From: a virus
Length of the DNA stretch: 50,088 nucleotides
Strand: one strand, 5' to 3'
Virus record (IMG/VR): IMGVR_UViG_3300032309_000943
Coordinates: 1-50,088 of that record
Positions 18,477-25,240 of this stretch are shown piece by piece. Every line of letters begins with the position of its first letter. Within the stretch, counting starts at the first letter, position 1. Position numbers and translations under genes: made by a program. The notes below the pieces were generated by a model. It was given only the letters and a program-made list of their open reading frames with translations, was not told the DNA's origin and searched no databases.

Positions 18477-18871
18477 AGACGGTTTTCACCAATGGAGTTT
18501 TTGACATAATCCATCGGGGTCATGTGGAACTTCTTGAGTTTTGCAAGACACACGGAGACTATCTCATTGTTGCTATAGATTCCGATGATAGAGTCAAAAA
18601 GACAAAAGGAATGAGCAGGCCGATCAATACTGCGGAGGATAGGAAGAAAATACTGCTATCCTTTAGATCCGTCGATGAAGTCTTTGTATTTGATACACAC
18701 GATGAATTGAAAAACTTACATGCTTCATTGAAGCCAGATGTTGTCGTCAAGGGATCAGACTGGAGTTACGACCATATAATGAAGCACGATGGTATTTGCA
18801 GCCATTCCCAATTGATCTTGTTCAACCGCATTGGGGATTATTCCAGCACTAGAATCATAGAGCAATTATGA
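18473..18871 (+). CDS. HldE-like ADP-heptose nucleotidyltransferase
   Basis: The cytidylyltransferase-fold protein of 132 residues begins KTVFTNGVFDIIHRGHVELL, with the HxGH nucleotide-binding motif in the form HRGH. VVKGSDW and a C-terminal STRIIEQL (the STT/SxxI element) complete the family pattern. It corresponds to the C-terminal half of HldE, which transfers AMP to heptose-1-phosphate. The ATG at 18473 overlaps the kinase stop and the gene overlaps the epimerase start by four bases, so all three are probably made together. A glycerol-3-phosphate or other cytidylyltransferase activity cannot be excluded. Confidence 0.8.
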   Translation: MKTVFTNGVFDIIHRGHVELLEFCKTHGDYLIVAIDSDDRVKKTKGMSRPINTAEDRKKILLSFRSVDEVFVFDTHDELKNLHASLKPDVVVKGSDWSYDHIMKHDGICSHSQLILFNRIGDYSSTRIIEQL

Positions 18872-19734
18872 TACTGATAACTGGTTCTTCTGGATTCATA
18901 GGAAGTAGAATGCTTCTTTATCTCAATTCAATGGGAATTGAAGATATTATCCTATGTGATTTTCAAGAAAGGTCATATCGCTACAATAATAAGGCAAAAT
19001 ATTTCAAGTCTTATGATGTGCTTGATGGTGATCTGTTCAATCAGGAAATCACATCAGTTTTTCATTTTGGAGCAATATCAGATACATTGGAAACCAACAT
19101 CGATGTAATACAAAAATACAACATTGATTTTACCAAAAAGCTGTCTGATTTTTGCCGAACAAAGAAACTTCCATTGTTTTTTGCATCTACTGCTGCAATA
19201 TATGGAAATGGATCTGGTCCATTGAATCTCTATGCCATGTCCAAGTTGGTGTCAGAAAAAGACATCTCGGATCATGCTGTTTGCTTTCGGTTGTTCAATG
19301 TCTATGGTCCGAATGAATATCATAAAAGAGATATGGCATCTGTGATGTTCAAATGGTTCAACCAATTGAAGGATGGTGAAAGACTCCATATCTTCGAGAA
19401 CTCTCACACATACAATAGAGATTTTATCTACGTCGATGATGTTTGTCGAGCATTTTTCAATGCATATAGGAATCCAATTCCTGGGGTCTATGACCTGGGA
19501 TCTGGAATTCAATCGTCCTTTGATGACGTAGCAGATAAATGCATTGCTGCATTTGGCTCAGGGTCCAAGATTGAAATTGCAATGCCAGAAAAGTTGAAGA
19601 AGCAATATCAGACAAATACAATGGCTGATATCGGCAAGGCCGTGGATAATGGCTGGATAGATACTACTGAGACATTGGCTAGTGGAATAAATCATTATTA
19701 TGAGAAACTAAAAAATGAAACCAAAAATAGTTGA
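18868..19734 (+). CDS. HldD-like NAD-dependent sugar epimerase
   Basis: This extended short-chain dehydrogenase has the Rossmann motif ILITGSSGFIGSRM, VFHFGAISDT, a catalytic Ser/Thr region FASTAAIYG and the YxxxK pair in NLYAMSKLVSEK. FNVYGPNEYHKRDMASV is especially like ADP-glyceromanno-heptose 6-epimerase (HldD). With the two preceding genes it would complete the last steps of ADP-L-glycero-D-manno-heptose synthesis. The initial isomerase (GmhA) is not in this window. At 288 residues it is slightly shorter than HldD (about 310). Confidence 0.8.
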   Translation: MILITGSSGFIGSRMLLYLNSMGIEDIILCDFQERSYRYNNKAKYFKSYDVLDGDLFNQEITSVFHFGAISDTLETNIDVIQKYNIDFTKKLSDFCRTKKLPLFFASTAAIYGNGSGPLNLYAMSKLVSEKDISDHAVCFRLFNVYGPNEYHKRDMASVMFKWFNQLKDGERLHIFENSHTYNRDFIYVDDVCRAFFNAYRNPIPGVYDLGSGIQSSFDDVADKCIAAFGSGSKIEIAMPEKLKKQYQTNTMADIGKAVDNGWIDTTETLASGINHYYEKLKNETKNS

Positions 19735-20065
19735 AAAGACATGGGGTCGTGAAATTGTATTCGCAAATAACCCAAAGTATTGTGGTAAATTGCTGGTGTT
19801 TGATTGTGGAAAACATTCGAGTCTTCATTATCATCTGATCAAAGATGAAAGCTGGTATATCCAAAGCGGGAAAATCGAATTGCATTGGATTGATCCAGTA
19901 AACGCGACTAAACACATTGAGGTGATTGGTCCTGGAGAAATGATTCATCTCGCACCAGGATATCCACACCAGGTATATGCATTGGAGGACTCTGTTATTT
20001 TCGAGGCATCTACTCAGCATTTCGATGCAGATACCTACAGAATAGAACCCGCGTGTTCCAAATGA
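19715..20065 (+). CDS. Single-domain cupin, sugar-isomerase-like
   Basis: The 116-residue beta-barrel protein has a cupin motif 1 in HSSLHYHLIKDESWYIQSG and motif 2 in GEMIHLAPGYPHQVYAL, giving His-X-His, Glu and His metal ligands. The opening KTWGREIVFANN is typical of the cupin domain of mannose-6-phosphate isomerase/GMP and related small cupins. It starts inside the epimerase gene (20-base overlap) and its stop overlaps the next start by ATGA. In this operon it may supply or isomerise a sugar phosphate (inference). Confidence 0.7.
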   Translation: MKPKIVEKTWGREIVFANNPKYCGKLLVFDCGKHSSLHYHLIKDESWYIQSGKIELHWIDPVNATKHIEVIGPGEMIHLAPGYPHQVYALEDSVIFEASTQHFDADTYRIEPACSK

Positions 20066-20871
20066 GATATGCAATAGACATAGATAATACGCTTGTGAAA
20101 ACCAACGGATCTGATTATAATACCTCAGTTCCGATTCAAAGCATGATTGATCGGGTAAATAAATTGCACGATGATGGAAACACAGTGTACCTTTTCACTG
20201 CACGTGGATCCGCTTCTGGCAAAGATCATTCGCAACTTACGCATGATCAGATGAAAAGATTCGGAGTAAAGTACGATAAGATAATATTTGGAAAGCCAGA
20301 TGTCGATGTTTTTGTAGACGACAAGGCTATTTCCGCCAAAGAATGGAGTAACAGAATGGATTTAAAAATTTATAAGATGCATCAGGACACTCCTGATGTA
20401 AAATACGGAACTAAAAACTCAGCTTGTTTTGACATAGCAGCGCATTTTCACTATCAGAATTCATTTCAAGCTTTCTCTACGGATAATAAAAACATAACGA
20501 TACTGGGAAGTCAGGATGAACATGGCAAGCACTTTGTCGAGATTCCACCAGAGTGGAGAATGCTGATTCCTACTGGGCTTATCCTAGACATACCAGAGAA
20601 TCATTGTGTCAAGATATATCCACGATCTGGACTTTCCACGAAAAAAGGATTGAATTTGATTAATTCTGTTGGTATAATTGATTCCGATTATGTTCAGCAG
20701 TTGATGATACCATTGTATAATAATTCTCAGGAAAGACTGAGAATCTATTCTGGTGATCGAATTGCACAGGGGGAACTTGTGCAGCAGATGCAGGCAAACA
20801 TAACATACATCGAAGAGAGGCCAACTACAAAGACCGACCGAAGTGGTGGGTTTGGATCGACAGGAGTATAA
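20062..20871 (+). CDS. HAD-like phosphatase fused to dUTP diphosphatase
   Basis: The N-terminal ~100 residues form a small HAD-fold phosphatase: YAIDIDNTLV (nucleophile Asp motif DIDNT), VYLFTARG (motif II) and VDVFVDDKA (motif IV acidic pair). From about residue 105 a trimeric dUTPase follows: KNSACFDIAA (motif 1), YPRSGLSTKKGL (motif 2), NSVGIIDSDY (motif 3), GDRIAQ (motif 4) and a C-terminal RSGGFGSTG (motif 5). All five dUTPase motifs are present. The chosen ATG at 20062 overlaps the cupin stop. The fusion joins the sugar operon to nucleotide metabolism. The HAD substrate is unknown; similar small HADs occur in capsule operons. Confidence 0.85.
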   Translation: MRYAIDIDNTLVKTNGSDYNTSVPIQSMIDRVNKLHDDGNTVYLFTARGSASGKDHSQLTHDQMKRFGVKYDKIIFGKPDVDVFVDDKAISAKEWSNRMDLKIYKMHQDTPDVKYGTKNSACFDIAAHFHYQNSFQAFSTDNKNITILGSQDEHGKHFVEIPPEWRMLIPTGLILDIPENHCVKIYPRSGLSTKKGLNLINSVGIIDSDYVQQLMIPLYNNSQERLRIYSGDRIAQGELVQQMQANITYIEERPTTKTDRSGGFGSTGV

Positions 20872-20872
20872 C

Positions 20873-21289
20873 ATGACAAGTGACGAACTATTTAAAATAC
20901 ATGAGGAATTGTGCGACTCTGCGCTTGCACTAATGCGTCTGAAAAACCATGATTATTCTGGTAAGACTGGAACCCAACCATTCGCCAACTTCACCAGAGC
21001 AGAGGCGATGGGAATCACCACGACCGAAAAGGGAATGATGGTTCGTCTTCTCGACAAGATGAGCCGTCTTTCTTCTTTCATGGAGTCTGGAGAATTCAAG
21101 GTACAGGATGAAAAGTTACGCGATACCATCCTTGACATGATCAACTATTCGGTTCTTTTGTACGCCTACCTTGACGAAAAGAACAATAAGTCGTATACTA
21201 TGGTAGAACTGAGTAACCCCTTGCCAGAGAGTGCATACGATATGTACTCCAAGGGAGGAATTGTTCCAAATACACTAGACACTATATGA
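20873..21289 (+). CDS. DUF1599-like nucleotide-associated protein
   Basis: The 138-residue all-helical protein contains MRLKNHDYSGKTG, QPFANFTRAE, MMVRLLDKMSRLSSF and RDTILDMINYSVLLYAYL, a layout I recognise from the phage DUF1599 / nucleotide-modification-associated domain family, which is distantly like MazG-type pyrophosphatases. AGGAG stands before the ATG at 20873. Being between a dUTPase and the DNA polymerase supports a role in nucleotide handling. The biochemical activity is not established from the sequence. Confidence 0.65.
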   Translation: MTSDELFKIHEELCDSALALMRLKNHDYSGKTGTQPFANFTRAEAMGITTTEKGMMVRLLDKMSRLSSFMESGEFKVQDEKLRDTILDMINYSVLLYAYLDEKNNKSYTMVELSNPLPESAYDMYSKGGIVPNTLDTI

Positions 21290-22752
21290 AATTCTACACA
21301 CATGTATTCTACGACGGTAAAAGGATTTGCTATCGTGGAATTGATTCGAATCGACATGTAGTCGATTCATTTTCCTATGAGCCATGTCTGTTCGTTCCAT
21401 CGAACAAGGAAAGCCAATACAAGACAATCGATGGTCGCAACGTAGAGAGGATGGCGTTTGAAAACCTCTACGAGATGAGCGAATTCAAGAAGACATATGA
21501 CAGTGTATCTGGCTTTGATCTTCACGGAGATATTGGTGTGGAGTATCAATACATTGCAGAGCAACATAATGGCAATGTCGAGTATGATTTCTCTCTTCTG
21601 AGAATCATGTATATTGATATTGAGACTACATGTGAGGATGGATTTCCAGAGATTGAAAATCCCAAGGAAAAGGTCATTGCAATTACATGCATGATGAACA
21701 ATCGCAAGACTGTATTTTGCCTTGGGCAATTCACTACAGATGATCCTACAATTACTGTGAATGAGTTTGATGATGAATCGCAACTTCTTTATAGTTTTGT
21801 CAAGTATTTTAGGGACAAGCAGCCAGACATCATCACTGGTTGGAACATCCGTCTATTCGATATGCCGTATCTAATCAATCGGCTGAAGCAAATTGACATC
21901 GATCCAAGAGAATTGTCTCCATGGAATATCCTCAAGGAGAAGAAGATCGAAAAGAGCGGCAAGGAGTTTCTTGTATATGACATCGTAGGAATCTCGACCG
22001 TGGATTACTATGAACTCTACAAGACCTTTACCTATGTAAACCAAGAGTCATATCGGCTTGATCATATTGCTTGGGTGGAGCTTGGAGAGCGTAAGATTTC
22101 ATACAACGAGTATGAAAGCATCTCCGATTTCTACAAGAACAATTTTCAGAAGTTCATTGAGTACAATATCAAGGACGTACTGCTGGTTGAACGGCTTGAG
22201 CAAAAGATGAAGTTGATGGAACTTGCGGTGGCTCTTGCATATTCTGCTGGTGTAAACTTCAACGATGTATTCTCACAGGTACGAACGTGGGATGTCATCA
22301 TCTACAATCACCTGTTGAAGAAGAACATCGTGGTTCCTCCAAAGAAGATCAGTTCAAAGGATACGCAGTACGCTGGTGCATACGTGAAGGAACCGATCAA
22401 TGGGATGCATAACTGGGTAGTTTCATTCGACATTGCCAGCATGTATCCATCGTCCATCATGCAATACAATATCTCACCCGAGACATTCGTTGAGCAGATC
22501 AATGTCAGACCAACACCAAAGGACATCATATCCCCATCGGAGGAGATGAAGAACGTATTCAGTGAATGCAAGGACAATAATATTGCAATCACGGCAAATG
22601 GTGCGTGTTTCACCCACGCAAAGCATGGATTTCTTCCAGAGTTGATGGACAAGATGTTCAAGGATAGAAAGATGTTCAAAAACAAGATGATTGAATCCAA
22701 GAAGCAATTGGAAGCAGTTGAAGCGGAGTTGAAGCGGAGGGGAATCGCATGA
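21286..22752 (+). CDS. DNA polymerase family B, N-terminal part (exonuclease and motif A)
   Basis: This is the first half of a split T4 gp43-type polymerase. It carries the 3'-5' exonuclease motifs ExoI DIETT (D111, E113), ExoII GWNIRLFD (D192) and ExoIII YNIKD (Y293, D297), then polymerase motif A SFDIASMYPSS (D382). It stops at residue 488 after ELKRRGIA in the fingers region, before motif B. Motifs B and C are on a separate ORF at 27338-28453. No conserved block appears to be lost at the junction, so two subunits probably assemble into one enzyme. The stop overlaps the following methyltransferase start by ATGA, so the break is a stable gene boundary and not a sequencing error. Confidence 0.9.
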   Translation: MKFYTHVFYDGKRICYRGIDSNRHVVDSFSYEPCLFVPSNKESQYKTIDGRNVERMAFENLYEMSEFKKTYDSVSGFDLHGDIGVEYQYIAEQHNGNVEYDFSLLRIMYIDIETTCEDGFPEIENPKEKVIAITCMMNNRKTVFCLGQFTTDDPTITVNEFDDESQLLYSFVKYFRDKQPDIITGWNIRLFDMPYLINRLKQIDIDPRELSPWNILKEKKIEKSGKEFLVYDIVGISTVDYYELYKTFTYVNQESYRLDHIAWVELGERKISYNEYESISDFYKNNFQKFIEYNIKDVLLVERLEQKMKLMELAVALAYSAGVNFNDVFSQVRTWDVIIYNHLLKKNIVVPPKKISSKDTQYAGAYVKEPINGMHNWVVSFDIASMYPSSIMQYNISPETFVEQINVRPTPKDIISPSEEMKNVFSECKDNNIAITANGACFTHAKHGFLPELMDKMFKDRKMFKNKMIESKKQLEAVEAELKRRGIA

Positions 22753-23297
22753 ATGTGATCGACTATTACAAGGACTGGGAGACACAGGCAATCCTTGCTG
22801 ACCTAAACACCAAGCGAAATAATTTTACGGTGATTGCAAGCAATCTTGAAAATGATTTCAACATTGCTACACTCATTCGGAATGCAAATGCATTCATGGC
22901 GGCTGAAGTCTGGATCTACGGGCGAAAGCAATATGATCGGCGTGGCACTGTTGGAACGCACCATTACACCAACTTCAAGCATGTGAAGACCATTGATAAT
23001 ATTCACGACTCGCTCACTGAGTTGAGAGATCAGCACAATGGCAATATCAGAATTGTTGGGATGGATAATGTCGAAGGTGCTATGAATATCAATCATTATC
23101 CTTGGAGTCCATACACCCATATCGTAATGGTATTTGGGCAGGAAAAGAATGGAATTCCACAGGAACTTCTTGAATTGTGCAATGATGTTGTCTATATTCC
23201 ACAGTATGGAAGTGTTCGTAGTCTGAATGTAGGAACTGCAAGTGGAATTGCAATGTACTCTTATTGCGGCAATGTGATTGACAACCGAGATCATTGA
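22749..23297 (+). CDS. SpoU/TrmH-family RNA methyltransferase
   Basis: The 182-residue SPOUT-fold protein has the three family motifs: FNIATLIRNANAF (residues 37-49, catalytic Arg), VFGQEKNGIP (128-137, SAM site) and SVRSLNVGTASGIAMY (155-170, knot loop). Such enzymes 2'-O-methylate tRNA or rRNA; TrmH methylates G18 of tRNA. Two tRNA genes lie just downstream, which fits a tRNA target. It is the first gene of the insert that separates the polymerase halves. A sigma70-type promoter overlaps its last codons. Confidence 0.9.
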   Translation: MNVIDYYKDWETQAILADLNTKRNNFTVIASNLENDFNIATLIRNANAFMAAEVWIYGRKQYDRRGTVGTHHYTNFKHVKTIDNIHDSLTELRDQHNGNIRIVGMDNVEGAMNINHYPWSPYTHIVMVFGQEKNGIPQELLELCNDVVYIPQYGSVRSLNVGTASGIAMYSYCGNVIDNRDH

Positions 23298-23306
23298 TGC
23301 TATAAT
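23278..23306 (+). promoter_or_regulatory. Consensus sigma70-type promoter
   Basis: TTGACA and TATAAT are separated by exactly 17 bases, a perfect consensus. It begins within the last codons of the methyltransferase gene and reads into the 30-residue basic peptide gene and two tRNA genes. Confidence 0.85.
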
Positions 23307-23323
23307 GACAAAGGAGGTAATGA

Positions 23324-23416
23324 ATGTCACGACCACAAATACGAACTAAATGTCGTCGCCGCCGAAAGATCGGTAGCAAGAAGCGACGAGCACGTAAGCT
23401 TGCTTTGAAGAATTGA
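23324..23416 (+). CDS. Very basic 30-residue peptide
   Basis: The short ORF begins MSRPQIRTKCRRRRKIG, continues with SKKRRARKLALKN and stops with TGA. About half of the residues are Arg or Lys. Evidence that it is real: a perfect sigma70-type promoter ends 17 bases upstream and a full AAGGAGGT ribosome-binding site sits 6 bases before the ATG. It directly precedes tRNA-Gln. It could bind nucleic acid, mimic a small ribosomal protein (composition like bL34), or serve as a leader peptide. I do not recognise a family. Confidence 0.6.
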   Translation: MSRPQIRTKCRRRRKIGSKKRRARKLALKN

Positions 23417-23421
23417 TAAGT

Positions 23422-23492
23422 TACCCCGTGGTGAAACGGTATCACAGGAGACTTTGGATCTCTTTTTCCTAGTTCGAATCTAGGCGGGGTAG
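23422..23492 (+). tRNA. tRNA-Gln (TTG)
   Basis: Cloverleaf with acceptor TACCCCG/CGGGGTA, D stem GTGA/TCAC, anticodon stem GGAGA/TCTCT with loop CTTTGGA (anticodon TTG, reads CAA) and T arm CCTAG-TTCGAAT-CTAGG. The U1-A72 first pair is usual for bacterial tRNA-Gln. CCA is not encoded. Confidence 0.95.
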
Positions 23493-23496
23493 TTAC

Positions 23497-23569
23497 GGCG
23501 CGGTAGACCAACGGCAGAGTTAATTGACTCAAAATCAATACAGTGTGGGTTCGAGTCCCACTCGCGCTA
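23497..23569 (+). tRNA. tRNA with anticodon CAA (Leu), lacking a long variable arm
   Basis: Acceptor GGCGCGG/TCGCGCT has G-U pairs at both ends. The anticodon arm is ATTGA-CTCAAAA-TCAAT, giving anticodon CAA, and the T arm is GTGGG-TTCGAGT-CCCAC. The anticodon arm looks like that of bacterial tRNA-Leu(CAA). However, the variable region is only about 5 bases, whereas bacterial tRNA-Leu normally has a long class II arm. The D stem is weak. CCA is not encoded. Confidence 0.8.
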
Positions 23570-23600
23570 TTATGAATAGAGAACAAATGGAGGACGGTAA

Positions 23601-23786
23601 GTGAGTGACATCATTGAAAGACTTACAGAACTGTCGGATTTGATGATGAACGACAGACCGTACAATGACAGCGATTTCACGGACATTGACGAAGCCATTG
23701 ACAACATCGAACACACAGTGGTTCCCGCACCATCCGCACTTGCCCTTCTTGCGGTTGCTGGTATCATTGAAAAGCGGCGACGGTGA
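23601..23786 (+). CDS. Small protein with PEP-CTERM-like C-terminus
   Basis: The 61-residue protein starts at GTG with GGAGG eight bases upstream. The N-terminal part is acidic (SDIIERLTELSDLMMNDRPY). The last 22 residues, beginning VVPAPSALALLAVAG and ending EKRRR, have the layout of a PEP-CTERM sorting tail: Pro-rich motif, short hydrophobic helix, Arg cluster. Variants with VPAP and RRR are frequent in Planctomycetota proteins. There is no signal peptide, so it cannot be a normal sorted protein. Mimicry or a small membrane-tethered protein are possibilities. Confidence 0.55.
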   Translation: MSDIIERLTELSDLMMNDRPYNDSDFTDIDEAIDNIEHTVVPAPSALALLAVAGIIEKRRR

Positions 23787-23818
23787 ACAAAACGCTCGCT
23801 ATTTCATCTACATAAAGG

Positions 23819-24571
23819 ATGAAGCAAACTCTGTTTATCTCAGATCTCCATATAGCATCTAATAAATGCAAAGCAAAACTCTTATCCGAATTTATTAAAA
23901 AGGATGAGAGTTCTTGTATTTACTTGGTTGGTGATATTATTGATATTTGGCGTTTCAATCAGGCATTCAAGATGGATATTGAAACACAGACCCATCATGT
24001 AGATTGTATTCGTCGTCTACTCAAGAAATCTAAGCATGGAGAGGTTCATTATATTTGGGGAAATCATGACGAATTCATGAACCGATTCTCTGAGTCGAAA
24101 TCTTTCGGTGGAGTTCATCTTCATGAAAGATGTGATTATACAGCGTCTGATGGAAGAAGATATCTAGTTCTTCATGGTCATCAGTTTGATTTGATTTGTA
24201 AATATAAAATTGGAACTCTGATATCCAAGATTGGTGATGTTGGATATGAAATCCTGATAGAGATCAATGAATGGTATAACTGGATTCGCAAAAAGATGGG
24301 GTTTCGGTATTCTTCGCTTTCTAAGTATGTGAAAGTAAAGTTTAAGAAGGCTACCATGTTTATTGGAAACTTCGAAAAACATCTTTCAGAATACGCAGAG
24401 AAGCATGGATATGATGGAGTAATTTGCGGTCATATTCATGAACCAGCAGATAAGATGATTGGCAAGATTCATTATCTTAATTGTGGGTGTTGGACAGACG
24501 AGGCAAATTTAAATTATCTGATTGACAAAGGTGATGGGAGTGGTATAATTCTATGCAGATACGAAAAATGA
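23819..24571 (+). CDS. LpxH-like calcineurin-type metallophosphoesterase
   Basis: The 250-residue protein has all metal-binding motifs of the family: FISDLHI (D9, H11), VGDIID (D39), GNHDE (81-85), LHGHQFD (118-124) and GHIHEP near residue 207. The arrangement resembles UDP-2,3-diacylglucosamine hydrolase (LpxH), which makes lipid X in lipid A synthesis, and its bacterial paralogs. In the phage it might act on envelope lipid precursors or on a nucleotide; the substrate is not shown by sequence. A sigma70-type promoter lies inside its 3' end and its stop overlaps the next start (ATGA). Confidence 0.8.
   Translation: MKQTLFISDLHIASNKCKAKLLSEFIKKDESSCIYLVGDIIDIWRFNQAFKMDIETQTHHVDCIRRLLKKSKHGEVHYIWGNHDEFMNRFSESKSFGGVHLHERCDYTASDGRRYLVLHGHQFDLICKYKIGTLISKIGDVGYEILIEINEWYNWIRKKMGFRYSSLSKYVKVKFKKATMFIGNFEKHLSEYAEKHGYDGVICGHIHEPADKMIGKIHYLNCGCWTDEANLNYLIDKGDGSGIILCRYEK
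24522..24549 (+). promoter_or_regulatory. Sigma70-type promoter inside a gene end
   Basis: TTGACA and TATAAT are separated by 16 bases. It lies within the last 17 codons of the phosphoesterase gene and directs transcription into the small membrane-protein gene, HNH gene and tRNA cluster. Confidence 0.7.
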
Positions 24572-24708
24572 AATATTTTGTTGAAGCTTGTGTTATGTAT
24601 CCTTTAGTACACATTGGATTGTGTACTGGAGCATTAGCAGCAAGTTTATGTTTTTTACTGTGGGATATTTTAATTTTTATATTTAGTTTCGGGAAAAAGA
24701 AATTATGA
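24568..24708 (+). CDS. 46-residue membrane protein
   Basis: The ORF starts within the stop of the phosphoesterase gene (ATGA) and encodes KYFVEACVMYPLVHIGLC followed by a long hydrophobic stretch (about residues 12-40) and ends in GKKKL. One or two membrane segments with a positively charged C-terminus are expected. No family is recognised. Coupling to the upstream gene and a sigma70-type promoter just before it argue that it is expressed. Confidence 0.5.
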   Translation: MKYFVEACVMYPLVHIGLCTGALAASLCFLLWDILIFIFSFGKKKL

Positions 24709-24740
24709 ATGAAGAACCAGACTTGGCGTGGATCTGGGTA

Positions 24741-24748
24741 TATAAATA
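24741..24748 (+). promoter_or_regulatory. T4-type late promoter
   Basis: TATAAATA lies 18 bases before the ATG of the HNH endonuclease gene, so this gene may be expressed late independently of its neighbours. Late-promoter control of freestanding homing endonucleases is known in T4-like phages. Confidence 0.65.
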
Positions 24749-24766
24749 ATCATAGATGTTTAATCT

Positions 24767-25015
24767 ATGAAAAAAGATCTAAAGCAAGCTAAAAAAAATG
24801 CTGAATATATTGCAAAGATCAAAAAAGAAAATGGTTGTTGCAAATGTGGATTTAATACTCATTCAGCAGCATTGGAATTTCATCACTTGCAAGATAAAAA
24901 ACATAATATTTCTAGAATTGCAAGATCTGGAGTTCCACAGAATGTACTTGACGAAGAGATAAAAAAGTGTATAATACTATGCGCTAACTGCCATAGAATA
25001 GAACATTCAAAATAA
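24767..25015 (+). CDS. HNH endonuclease, freestanding
   Basis: The 82-residue protein has a zinc-ribbon HNH fold: CCKCGF (first Cys pair), LEFHHLQDKKHN (His motif) and CIILCANCHRIEH (second Cys pair plus final His). The N-terminus is Lys-rich. Small HNH proteins of this type nick or cut DNA and often behave as homing endonucleases. Its position between the two polymerase halves and beside tRNA genes is what a mobile endonuclease would give. A promoter for the tRNA cluster lies inside its 3' end. Confidence 0.85.
   Translation: MKKDLKQAKKNAEYIAKIKKENGCCKCGFNTHSAALEFHHLQDKKHNISRIARSGVPQNVLDEEIKKCIILCANCHRIEHSK
24948..24975 (+). promoter_or_regulatory. Sigma70-type promoter for the tRNA cluster
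   Basis: TTGACG and TATAAT are separated by 16 bases, inside the HNH gene, 43 bases before tRNA-Glu. It would transcribe tRNA-Glu, tRNA-Gly, the pseudoknot region and the following tRNAs. Confidence 0.65.
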
Positions 25016-25017
25016 TT

Positions 25018-25090
25018 GGTCCCATAGATTAATTGGCTAAATCCTGAGACTTTCAATTTCAAGAACGGGGTTCGAATCCCCGTGGGATCA
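25018..25090 (+). tRNA. tRNA-Glu (TTC)
   Basis: Acceptor GGTCCCA/TGGGATC, anticodon stem TGAGA/TTTCA with loop CTTTCAA (anticodon TTC, reads GAA), T arm ACGGGG-TTCGAAT-CCCCGT, discriminator A. CCA is not encoded. Confidence 0.93.
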
Positions 25091-25108
25091 TTACTTATAA
25101 AAGACTTT

Positions 25109-25179
25109 GCAGATATGATGTAGTGGCAACATAAGAGTTTTCCAAACTTTTCTCACGGGTTCGAATCCCGTTATCTGCT
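25109..25179 (+). tRNA. tRNA-Gly (TCC)
   Basis: Acceptor GCAGATA/TATCTGC with discriminator T, anticodon stem AGAGT/ACTTT with loop TTTCCAA (anticodon TCC, reads GGA) and T arm ACGGG-TTCGAAT-CCCGT. CCA is not encoded. Confidence 0.93.
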
Positions 25180-25183
25180 TTGA

Positions 25184-25232
25184 CCTCGCTGCTAGAGGCA
25201 CGGAGGGGCGCGTTAATCCGTAGAAGAACGCG
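25184..25232 (+). ncRNA. Unassigned structured RNA: hairpin plus H-type pseudoknot
   Basis: Between tRNA-Gly and the tRNA-like gene, a hairpin CCTC-(7 bases)-GAGG at 25184-25198 is followed by a compact pseudoknot. Stem 1 is ACGGA (25200-25204) with TCCGT (25217-25221). Stem 2 is CGCGTT (25209-25214, inside the stem 1 loop) with AACGCG (25227-25232). Both stems pair perfectly, with loops of 4, 2 and 5 bases. This is the layout of an H-type pseudoknot. An alternative hairpin GCGAA-ATGG-TTCGC at 25230-25243 would compete with it. It is not a tRNA and has no ORF. It might be a processing signal or part of a small RNA; function is unknown. Confidence 0.5.
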
Positions 25233-25240
25233 AAATGGTT

